Of a DNA stretch of 31,495 nucleotides, positions 1 to 7,120 are shown in pieces. Position numbers and translations under genes: made by a program. The notes under the pieces were generated by a model. That model saw only the letters and a program-made list of their open reading frames with translations. It did no database searches and was not told where the DNA came from. Source of the stretch: Bacteroides sp. UBA7333 (GTDB lineage: Bacteria; Bacteroidota; Bacteroidia; Bacteroidales; Bacteroidaceae); NCBI GenBank assembly GCA_002471195.1, contig DKPN01000014.1, positions 82,980 to 114,474 of the forward strand, given 5' to 3'. The stretch's first letter is position 1, and every line of letters begins with the position of its first letter.

Positions 1-42
1 GAAATATATTTTATTGTCTTCATAAATGTCTTACTGATTTAA

Positions 43-660
43 TTATTTTTTAATATAAGGTGATTGATTGAAGGCTTGGTTCACTCCATTAACAGCCAAA
101 GTAGCATTTAAGCCGGTTGAGTAAGCAGGTGCAACCATATAGCATGACCACCAAATAGGCATTTTATCGGTAGTTTTACTTCCCTGATCGCCCATATCAA
201 TTACAAATGAATTGGTAGTAATGCTATAAGTCATTGCATATGGATAATTGAAACCACCGTTCCAACCCCAATAATTACCCCAATAACCACCAGGTCCCCA
301 ACCCCAGTTAGGATAACCATAATCGGTGTAATAATATGTATTTTGCATATAAGTTACACTAATGGCCAATTCTGCTTCATCTTTGTTAGCTGCTTCAGTA
401 TAACCACGAGCTTTCATCTTAGTAGAAATCGCATTTATAATTTGTTCTGCGCCTTCTCCTGTTAGAGTTTGATTGTCATCTTTACCGTTGGCAATAAGAA
501 TTTCGGGTGCAATGTAAAACGTACTTGGAGTACTAAAATTTGCATCGTTGGCTTTATTGGTATAAACCAAATATTCGTCCACCAATTTGTTTAAATCAGG
601 ATCTTTTTCGCAGGAAGTTAGTGCAAAGATCACTAATAAAATAGGAATTAATTTCTTCAT
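43..660 (-). CDS. DUF4136 domain lipoprotein
   Basis: Predicted outer-membrane or periplasmic lipoprotein of about 205 residues; its molecular function is unknown. The N-terminus MKKLIPILL.. leads into a lipobox (LTSC, Cys17), so it should be lipid-anchored. The region after the lipobox (KDPDLNKL..DEYLVYTN) and the later segment on a miscoordinate-free beta-rich pattern (AELAISVTYMQ) match what I know of Bacteroidota DUF4136 proteins. Residues about 115-141 form a striking Gly/Trp/Tyr-rich stretch. An in-frame ATG two codons upstream (position 666) is an alternative start; I chose 660 because it gives a standard MKK signal peptide. It is separated from the nuclease operon by a strong terminator at 963-996, so it is probably its own transcription unit. 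I see no terminator in the 42 bases left of the stop. Family call moderately sure; role not known. Confidence 0.8.
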   Translation of the reverse strand: MKKLIPILLVIFALTSCEKDPDLNKLVDEYLVYTNKANDANFSTPSTFYIAPEILIANGKDDNQTLTGEGAEQIINAISTKMKARGYTEAANKDEAELAISVTYMQNTYYYTDYGYPNWGWGPGGYWGNYWGWNGGFNYPYAMTYSITTNSFVIDMGDQGSKTTDKMPIWWSCYMVAPAYSTGLNATLAVNGVNQAFNQSPYIKK

Positions 661-666
661 AATCAT

Positions 667-962
667 TTATAATGTTTAGGTTTAAAATTGCAGCCTCTAT
701 AGCTTAAGGCTTTTGATACAACAACAACTACTTTTCTAAAATGTTCGTGAAATGAGGAGATAATGTATTAATTATTGTTTATAAAAAACAGTACAAAAAG
801 CCCCATAAAAGGGGATACTGCATTGTTTCACAATATATTAATCATACGTATAGAACGAAATAGCGAAATAGACAAAAAACAAATAATAAGTACGAGTGTG
901 AAAAAACGATATATATATGTTTGGTATGGGTACAATCGTTGGCTACCCGGTAGATATAAAAA
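667..962. other. Intergenic region, no gene seen
   Basis: This AT-rich stretch lies between the DUF4136 gene and the terminator of the operon to the right. It must hold the promoter of the DUF4136 gene, but I find no convincing TAnnTTTG element on the minus strand. A short plus-strand reading frame starting with TTG at 775 runs through the terminator hairpin and into the antisense of the next gene; I do not accept it as a gene. Confidence 0.5.
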
Positions 963-996
963 ATTAGGGCTGTTTTCTATCGAAAACAGCCCTAAT
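963..996 (-). terminator. Intrinsic terminator of the nuclease/TBDR operon
   Basis: Perfect 15-bp inverted repeat: arm 963-977 (ATTAGGGCTGTTTTC) pairs with 982-996 around a 4-base loop. Read on the minus strand, the stem is followed at once by a T-rich run (complement of the A-run at about 957-963). It lies 26 bases past the stop codon of the DUF5689 lipoprotein and so ends the minus-strand operon. Confidence 0.9.
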
Positions 997-1022
997 CGTT
1001 TTATAGTAATATCGTTATTACA

Positions 1023-2021
1023 TTATTCTACAATTTGAACGCCCGCTACGCTATTCAACAATAGTTGGTATTTTACAAAACCACCCGATTTAGAAGAGTA
1101 TTTATTGAAAATAGCAGTTAAGTTAACTGTAGTACCGCTTTCGGGCAATGCTATATCAGCAAAATCGGCATAACCGCTTACACGAACAATATAGTTGCCT
1201 GCTGCAGGTTTTCCGGTAGCATCGTATGTAAACCAAGATGAACCATAATATTTATCGTTACCATAGCTATATGCATAAGTAGGAGTCAGATTTTCTTCTT
1301 CGTAATACTTATTTTCGTATACGGCGGTGGTTTGATTATTAGGATAAGTTACTTGCAAATATTGAGGATATCTATCACCATCGAAAGTACCTGCACTGTA
1401 TTTTAATCCTTCAAAACGAATCAGACGACCCAAATCATTGTCGGTAAGGGTATTATAGTTGCTAGCATTCACTACTAATGTATCTGCAGCAGTCAATTCG
1501 CCCAACTGTCCGATAAAGATATGGCTATCTAATTGGTTGCGAGTATCAATGTTTGAGTTGGCATAACCATTAGCAATATCGGTTGCCGATGGCATACTAC
1601 CAATACTTAGGTTATAGCGGTAGTTACCAATTGCCAAACCTTTTACCTTTACAAAGATTGTTTGACCCAAATGATAATATACATAGTTGCTCACCATCAA
1701 TTTAAGTTCGATTGCCGATTCTGACGATTCATCGTAAATATAAACCGATTTATATACATTACCAGCGCGGTCGCTCGAAATGACTTTACCCGAAATCACA
1801 TAGTCTTCTGTCACCTCATAAGTTTTTGCCAAACTATTGGTTCCATTGCCATATTGATCATAAAAAAGTTGTTTCAAAGCTTTAATCGAAATTGGAGTGC
1901 ATCCTTCAAAATCAGCTGCGGTGTAATATTTTGTTGGAGCCGGCTCATCAAAATCATTATAGCACGCAGTAAATCCAAGTACCACTGCTACAATCATGCC
2001 TATTTTAAGTATTTTATTCAT
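1023..2021 (-). CDS. DUF5689 domain lipoprotein
   Basis: Predicted surface or periplasmic lipoprotein of 332 residues. The start at 2021 gives MNKILKIG.. with a hydrophobic core and lipobox FTAC (Cys20); a second ATG at 2033 only adds four residues. After the lipobox comes TKYYTAADF and then a region (about 65-150) with the pattern VISGKVISSD..GNVYKSVYIYDES, typical of the OB-fold-like DUF5689 module found in Bacteroidota beside nucleases. The rest (about 165-330) is beta-rich with many Tyr and no recognised motif. It is the last gene of the operon, about 20 bases after the TBDR stop, and is followed by a strong terminator. The position suggests a surface accessory of the receptor, perhaps binding nucleic-acid fragments; that role is inference from neighbours. 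No catalytic motif is visible. Confidence 0.82.
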   Translation of the reverse strand: MNKILKIGMIVAVVLGFTACYNDFDEPAPTKYYTAADFEGCTPISIKALKQLFYDQYGNGTNSLAKTYEVTEDYVISGKVISSDRAGNVYKSVYIYDESSESAIELKLMVSNYVYYHLGQTIFVKVKGLAIGNYRYNLSIGSMPSATDIANGYANSNIDTRNQLDSHIFIGQLGELTAADTLVVNASNYNTLTDNDLGRLIRFEGLKYSAGTFDGDRYPQYLQVTYPNNQTTAVYENKYYEEENLTPTYAYSYGNDKYYGSSWFTYDATGKPAAGNYIVRVSGYADFADIALPESGTTVNLTAIFNKYSSKSGGFVKYQLLLNSVAGVQIVE

Positions 2022-2040
2022 ATATAAATTCATTATATCA

Positions 2041-4788
2041 TTAGAAACGGAAATATAGATTTACATAATATGTAGTTCCAAACATGTAGAAATATTTAGA
2101 ATCGAAGGGCTGATAAGTTTGATAAGCCTCTTCTTTATTCTTCATAAGACGTACTTGTTCGTAACCTCCGGTCTTAATGTTTTGATTATTCAATATATTT
2201 TTCACATCGGCACTAATACCTATTGTATAAGAACGTTTGATGTACCAGTTTTTACCAATACTTGCATTCCATACCCAAGCACCACCAAAGTTTTCTTGAT
2301 CGCGAATAGCACGTACGTCTGCTTCAGTCATGTGAAGCGACAAAACTTCGTCTGTACGATAAACAGGACTCATAGAGATATACATATTATTATAATAGTT
2401 TACATCCATCGATGCAAAGATATTTTTAGGTCCTCTATAAGACAATCCCATATTGATGGCTGTTTGTGGAGTACTTTCAATACGATAGTTTTTCCAATAA
2501 ACTTTACCTTGATTTTGTACTACACCACTGTTGTCTTGTATTTGTACATAATCGGGATTCGAATCATAAGTATATTGACCCCAGCTAACCGCACCATTGA
2601 ATGAGATACCTGCATAAATAGGCACTGTAGCTGCAAATTCTAAACCAAAGAACTTCTTATCGATTCCGCTCATCGCAAAATTCGAGAAAGTTGCTTCTAC
2701 ATCATCATAGTACGATAACACTTTTGTTTGGTCTTGTACTTTTGTATAATAACCAGTCAAACGAGCTTTGATATCGCCAAGACGTAAGTTGTAAGAAGCA
2801 TCTACCGAGAATACCTTTTCTGCAGAAACACCTGGTGTAGCCGAGTTGCGAGTACGTGGCGACACAAAAGCATATTGGAAGTTAGGAGCCAAATGGCTAT
2901 AGCTTACATTGGCTTCTAACGATTGTGCAGCATTGATTCTATATTCGAAGTTTCCTTTGAATTTATACTCAAAATAACGTTGTTTTTTAGAGTCACCTTT
3001 TGAGTCGTCAAGGAACAAACCTTTTTGCCATAAACCATGACGCCAAAGTGTAGCACTACCTAGCTCAGCACCTAAACCAATGTTCACTCCGCCAATATTG
3101 AAATCGTATTGTGCCCAACCGTTATAACGGAAGATGTTACCATAGTAGTTGTAACCCACTTTATCGCCTTTGGTAGCTGCTTGAGCATGTCCGTGTTCGC
3201 GATAGTAATCCATATTGTTTTGATATGGGATAGGATCGTTAGAGCCAAAATCGCGTTCAGCAAATTTATCAACATCAATCCAGTAATCACCACCCAATAG
3301 ATCTTTTACTTTTGTATAGTAATTAGTACGGTTTCTACGAATATTGGCACCTACATTAATACGTGTATTGTTTTTGAAAAGGTGTGTGTAGTTAGTAGCA
3401 AAATTCCAATCCAACTGATCGGCATGACGCTCTTCAATCATGTTGATTGAACGATTACCATCGCCATAAACAGGGTTTGATGCTTTTTGAGTACGGTTGA
3501 TGTAATAAAGATTATCCCAATCGATATGACGAATATTATCCGTATTCATTTGCCATGCTTCAGCCAACCATGCACCTTTCTCGGTACCTTGATAGTAACT
3601 AGGCAAATATCTATAATAATCGGGACGTGGATCGGGACCTGCATACCAAGTCAATGAAGAATAACCGTTTTGACCGAAACGTAAAGCAGTAGCTACATTC
3701 AATTGAGAGCGTTCGTTAATATCGAAGATATAGTTCAACATCGCAATTGGTTCATGGTAATTTCTAACGCGAGAGTTGCGTCTTTCGCCATTTTGCCATC
3801 CCCAGTTAGGGTTGTAGTAGTTGTTTCCTACTAAATCGTATACCTCTTGTGTAGAAGCTTGTTGTACACCTCTTTCGGTTGGCGCACCTAATATCGTTGC
3901 ACTTAAACGATGTTTTTCATTGAATTGCTTTTCAACCGATGCAAAATAACCATAAGCATCATAGTATACACCGTCAACATAACCATTTCCACCTTGACGA
4001 GTCGATAATGAAAGGGCATACGACCATCCATTGTCTTGCATACCTGATGCATAAGTCAAAATTCCACGAAAACGATACATTGCATTTCCATTGGCTATAC
4101 TCGCTCTAAACCCTTTGCGAACTTGAGAAGCACGGGTTAAAATATTGGTTGTACCACCAATACCACCAACACCTGCTTCACCCATTTGCAATCCCGATGT
4201 AGTCAATTGGTTGCGTGTTGCATCATTTAATCCGCTCCACAACGACCAAGGTGTATATCCTGTCATCGCATCGTTCAATAAAATACCATTCATAAATACA
4301 TTTGAGTATTGCGAATCGTAACCGCGATTATTAAAACGCATTTCGCTGAATTTGTAAGAAGCAATGCTATTGAATACATCTTTCGATGCTGATAATGAGC
4401 TAGGCAATGACTGAGCATCTTCTAATGTTTCATTATCGTATTCGGCAAAGATCGCATCATCGAGTGTACCCAACGATACATCAGGCACCATAATTACCTG
4501 ATTGATATCTCTTATCATTTTATCTACTCTAACCCCTAATGTCATTGATTCATACTCGGGAGCTTGAAACGAAAGCATGTATTCGCCTTTATTCAAATTC
4601 TCGATAATAAACTCACCATTTGCATTCGTTTTTGTTGTAATGTCACCCGGTGTTAGTGTAATATTTACACCGTCGATTGGCGCACGGTTTGTACGAGAAA
4701 CGACTTTACCCTTAACTCCGCCATCCTGCGCATAGGCCGAAAGAGACAGTAAGGATACGATCATTATTAAAAATGTTTTTATTCTCAT
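2041..4788 (-). CDS. TonB-dependent outer membrane receptor
   Basis: Outer-membrane transporter of 915 residues, energised by TonB/ExbBD. Residues 1-20 are a signal peptide ending AYA-Q. Residues about 24-105 form a carboxypeptidase-regulatory-like beta-sandwich (GGVKGKVVSRTNRAPIDGV). A plug domain follows (about 115-220, with GIGGTTNILTRAS), then a beta-barrel rich in Tyr/Trp/Asn that ends YYVNLYFRF. The terminal aromatic residue is the usual beta-barrel assembly signal. There is no SusD gene beside it, so it is a non-SusC type receptor. It sits 14 bases downstream of the EEP gene and upstream of a DUF5689 lipoprotein, inside a nuclease operon. This makes oligonucleotides, nucleosides or phosphate-containing fragments plausible substrates, but the substrate is not visible in the sequence. 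Several antisense frames over this gene are shadows. Confidence 0.92.
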   Translation of the reverse strand: MRIKTFLIMIVSLLSLSAYAQDGGVKGKVVSRTNRAPIDGVNITLTPGDITTKTNANGEFIIENLNKGEYMLSFQAPEYESMTLGVRVDKMIRDINQVIMVPDVSLGTLDDAIFAEYDNETLEDAQSLPSSLSASKDVFNSIASYKFSEMRFNNRGYDSQYSNVFMNGILLNDAMTGYTPWSLWSGLNDATRNQLTTSGLQMGEAGVGGIGGTTNILTRASQVRKGFRASIANGNAMYRFRGILTYASGMQDNGWSYALSLSTRQGGNGYVDGVYYDAYGYFASVEKQFNEKHRLSATILGAPTERGVQQASTQEVYDLVGNNYYNPNWGWQNGERRNSRVRNYHEPIAMLNYIFDINERSQLNVATALRFGQNGYSSLTWYAGPDPRPDYYRYLPSYYQGTEKGAWLAEAWQMNTDNIRHIDWDNLYYINRTQKASNPVYGDGNRSINMIEERHADQLDWNFATNYTHLFKNNTRINVGANIRRNRTNYYTKVKDLLGGDYWIDVDKFAERDFGSNDPIPYQNNMDYYREHGHAQAATKGDKVGYNYYGNIFRYNGWAQYDFNIGGVNIGLGAELGSATLWRHGLWQKGLFLDDSKGDSKKQRYFEYKFKGNFEYRINAAQSLEANVSYSHLAPNFQYAFVSPRTRNSATPGVSAEKVFSVDASYNLRLGDIKARLTGYYTKVQDQTKVLSYYDDVEATFSNFAMSGIDKKFFGLEFAATVPIYAGISFNGAVSWGQYTYDSNPDYVQIQDNSGVVQNQGKVYWKNYRIESTPQTAINMGLSYRGPKNIFASMDVNYYNNMYISMSPVYRTDEVLSLHMTEADVRAIRDQENFGGAWVWNASIGKNWYIKRSYTIGISADVKNILNNQNIKTGGYEQVRLMKNKEEAYQTYQPFDSKYFYMFGTTYYVNLYFRF

Positions 4789-4802
4789 AAATATTAATTG
4801 TT

Positions 4803-5837
4803 TTATTTTCCTACATAGATATAAACCGGTAAGTGGTCGCTATAACCTCCTTGGAAATTATTACCAATAAACGTTCTTAAAGGATATCCCTTAAATTGAC
4901 CCTCTTTCTGAATAATATAGTGTGGTTTAAAGATATTACCATCGTATTTAGAATTAGCGCCACGTTGAAGTTGCAATTTGTCTTTATCGCCATTTACTAA
5001 ATTATCGCTTACAATAATATTATCGAAGATATTCCATGCATCTCCATAAGCCAATGTACCAAGTCCGGCTTTCAACATAGTGCCATAAGGATTGTAGTAA
5101 TCACCCTCTTTCAAATCTTTTCTTTTCATCTTAGCACCAAGCGATTCTGCAATACTTTTATCAGTTGGATCATCATTAAAGTCACCCATCATTATCACTT
5201 TGGTATTAGGACTAGCGGCTCTTACAGAATCTGCAATTTGTCGCATTTGTGCTCCAACTGCCATACGAAGATATTCAGAACGCTCTTTACCTCCTAAACG
5301 CGATGGCCAGTGTGCAACCATAAAGAAGAAAGGTTCTTGATCAATAGTACCCCACATAGTAAGGATATCGCGAGTTTTAAAATCAGGACGTCCAGGTATA
5401 ATGGTAGTCACAGCTTTATCTCCTTCAAGTTTAAACTCTTCTGGACGATATAAGAATGCTACATCCACACCGCGTCTTTCGGGTGAATCATAATGCACGA
5501 TACGATAATTGCCCGGCAACATTTTAGCAGTCGAAATAAGATCTTCAAGTACAGTACGGTTTTCTATCTCTGAAACTCCAATAACAGCAGGATAGCTTTT
5601 ATCGGCAGCAGACATATCAAAAAATACACGCTCTAAGTTGCTAAGTTTCTTGTTATACTTTGCAGAATTCCATTTCTTAGGTCCTTCCGGTGTAAACTCT
5701 TCATCAAGAACTTCCGGATCGTTAATCGTGTCGAATAAGTTTTCGACATTATAGAATACAATTTTATGAGGTTTTTGCGCAAAACTAAACGAGATTAGAA
5801 GTAGCGCAAATAGGCAAGGTAAAAATACTTTTCTCAT
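4803..5837 (-). CDS. Exported endonuclease/exonuclease/phosphatase (EEP) family protein
   Basis: Metal-dependent phosphodiesterase/phosphatase of the EEP (DNase I-like) fold, 344 residues. A signal peptide (1-20, SFSFA-QK) without a lipobox points to the periplasm or secretion. The family motifs are all present: N30 in FYNVENLFD, the metal-binding Glu in SEIENR (E90), H176 in VAHWPSR, GDFND (D219, N221), and the C-terminal SDHLP (D334, H335). An intact active site is therefore expected. Substrates in this family range from DNA to phospholipids and inositol phosphates, so the sequence alone does not fix it. The neighbours favour a nucleic acid: it lies 14 bases after a DNA/RNA endonuclease gene and 14 bases before a TBDR gene, clearly in one operon. 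Its length is typical for the small secreted Bacteroidota members. Confidence 0.9.
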   Translation of the reverse strand: MRKVFLPCLFALLLISFSFAQKPHKIVFYNVENLFDTINDPEVLDEEFTPEGPKKWNSAKYNKKLSNLERVFFDMSAADKSYPAVIGVSEIENRTVLEDLISTAKMLPGNYRIVHYDSPERRGVDVAFLYRPEEFKLEGDKAVTTIIPGRPDFKTRDILTMWGTIDQEPFFFMVAHWPSRLGGKERSEYLRMAVGAQMRQIADSVRAASPNTKVIMMGDFNDDPTDKSIAESLGAKMKRKDLKEGDYYNPYGTMLKAGLGTLAYGDAWNIFDNIIVSDNLVNGDKDKLQLQRGANSKYDGNIFKPHYIIQKEGQFKGYPLRTFIGNNFQGGYSDHLPVYIYVGK

Positions 5838-5851
5838 AAGTTATTATTTTT

Positions 5852-7051
5852 TTAATTTAATCCCCACATAGATGGAGAGTTTTGTTTTTTAACCGACGCA
5901 TCAACATCAGGGAAGAAAGTAAATCCTGTTTTACTTTCAATATCAGCTACTGTAGTACAAATAGAAGTGGGAGGTTGAATATTCCCGTAACTCTTCTGCT
6001 CTACCCAGAATCCGATAGATATCAATTCGTCTGGCGAACAATCTTTAATTGCCTTTCCGGTATTGCCGTTTTTTGTACGCAACAACACCTTATAATAATT
6101 CGAAGGAAGCGGTACTTTTTGACCTGCACCATCGGTAGTCGTAGCATTATTTCCAAAATACGCTCCTGTTACTACATATAAAGTATCTGAACATCTTTTA
6201 GTCCGCACGAAGCTTTCCAGATTAGCCCACATATCTTGATTCAATCTATTAAGTTGCGGTGTCATGTTAGAGAAGTAAAATGTTTGAGCATTCATTTCTT
6301 TAACAGATGTTCTATCGGCTGATGGCAATTGATGTCCGCGATCATAAGGCGACTTGTATGAACGTGTTAAATCGGGTTGTACGTTTTGTGGGATAATAGG
6401 ATCATAAGCCCATGCATCAGTACGTCCAAGGTTTCCAATATAACAACTATGTAGCGGATAAGCTACCCATAAAGCAGCCTTTTTTGTTTTATCAAAACAA
6501 AGTGAGTAATTACGCACCGTTTGATTATTCAATAAAGCATAATGAGTTACATACTGATAGTTTGGATTAACTTTATCGGCTGGAAGTTCAGCCCAACGCT
6601 TAAATGGTGGAACATTTTGCTGATCTTTTGCCAATTGTACTAATGAGAAAGTCAAAGGTTGCTGACCCTCAAAAGTAAATGTTATATTAGCCTGACGCTG
6701 ATCTTTACCCGTATTAGCCGGATAATACACATATAATACATTCAAAGCATCACCACCTTCTATCTCACCACTTTTTTTAATGGCTGTACCATTATAGTTA
6801 TTATAACTAAACGAGCACCATGGAGAGTTTCCTGTTATTTCTGCTTGCCATTTCACACCAGGATTTCCGGTAATTATAATGGCAGATGATCCTGTTGCAG
6901 AGCCCACTGTTGACGAGACCTTCCAATATGCCTCATTTTGTAACAAATCTTCCGAAGAATCTTTGTCACTACAACTCGCGATGCAAACAATCAATATGAC
7001 AAAGAAAATAGACTTCATCAATTGAGTAAATTGATTCTGAAATTTTATCAT
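5852..7051 (-). CDS. DNA/RNA non-specific endonuclease lipoprotein with BACON-like domain
   Basis: Surface or periplasmic nuclease of the beta-beta-alpha-metal (NucA/Serratia) family. The start at 7051 gives a 399-residue protein with an N-terminal hydrophobic stretch and lipobox (ASC, Cys27). A start at 7018 (MKSIFF..) is also plausible and gives 388 residues. The frame stays open to an ATG at 7096, but that codon lies inside a strong terminator hairpin and is unlikely. Residues about 40-142 look like a BACON-type Ig domain (paired Trp, ending SLVQLAKD). The catalytic domain follows, with YDRGHQLPSADR (catalytic His at 240 by this start) and LNQDMWANLE (metal-ligand Asn near 271). Both are intact, so activity on DNA and RNA is expected. 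The EEP gene follows after 14 bases. Lipidation plus a BACON domain suggests the enzyme is held at the cell surface, feeding the adjacent receptor; this last point is inference. Confidence 0.9.
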   Translation of the reverse strand: MIKFQNQFTQLMKSIFFVILIVCIASCSDKDSSEDLLQNEAYWKVSSTVGSATGSSAIIITGNPGVKWQAEITGNSPWCSFSYNNYNGTAIKKSGEIEGGDALNVLYVYYPANTGKDQRQANITFTFEGQQPLTFSLVQLAKDQQNVPPFKRWAELPADKVNPNYQYVTHYALLNNQTVRNYSLCFDKTKKAALWVAYPLHSCYIGNLGRTDAWAYDPIIPQNVQPDLTRSYKSPYDRGHQLPSADRTSVKEMNAQTFYFSNMTPQLNRLNQDMWANLESFVRTKRCSDTLYVVTGAYFGNNATTTDGAGQKVPLPSNYYKVLLRTKNGNTGKAIKDCSPDELISIGFWVEQKSYGNIQPPTSICTTVADIESKTGFTFFPDVDASVKKQNSPSMWGLN

Positions 7052-7069
7052 TGTACTTTTAATATGATA

Positions 7070-7117
7070 AAAGAATAGATATACTTTAGCTTGCAAGCCA
7101 AAGTATATCTATTCTTT
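7070..7117 (-). terminator. Strong hairpin/terminator between the first two genes of the operon
   Basis: An 18-bp perfect inverted repeat (7070-7087, AAAGAATAGATATACTTT, with 7100-7117). The 12-base centre itself contains the palindrome GCTTGCAAGC, so the element is nearly a 48-base palindrome with a single mismatch. On the minus strand it begins 4 bases after the stop of the large BACON lipoprotein and is followed by TTTTATCATATT, a short U-tract. It should cause full or partial termination before the nuclease gene. Confidence 0.85.
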
Positions 7118-7120
7118 AAA

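Noticed and set aside
775..1038. Plus-strand 87-residue reading frame
   Set aside because: It begins at a TTG, runs straight through the 963-996 terminator hairpin and ends in antisense of the DUF5689 gene; composition is not protein-like.
2119..2604. 161-residue plus-strand frame inside the TBDR gene
   Set aside because: Fully antisense to a well-supported receptor; residue mix (many Ile, Thr, Tyr, Cys) is that of a shadow frame.
7052..7096. Longer N-terminus for the nuclease starting at 7096
   Set aside because: The ATG lies inside the terminator hairpin, and a signal peptide starting at 7051 or 7018 is better placed for lipidation.
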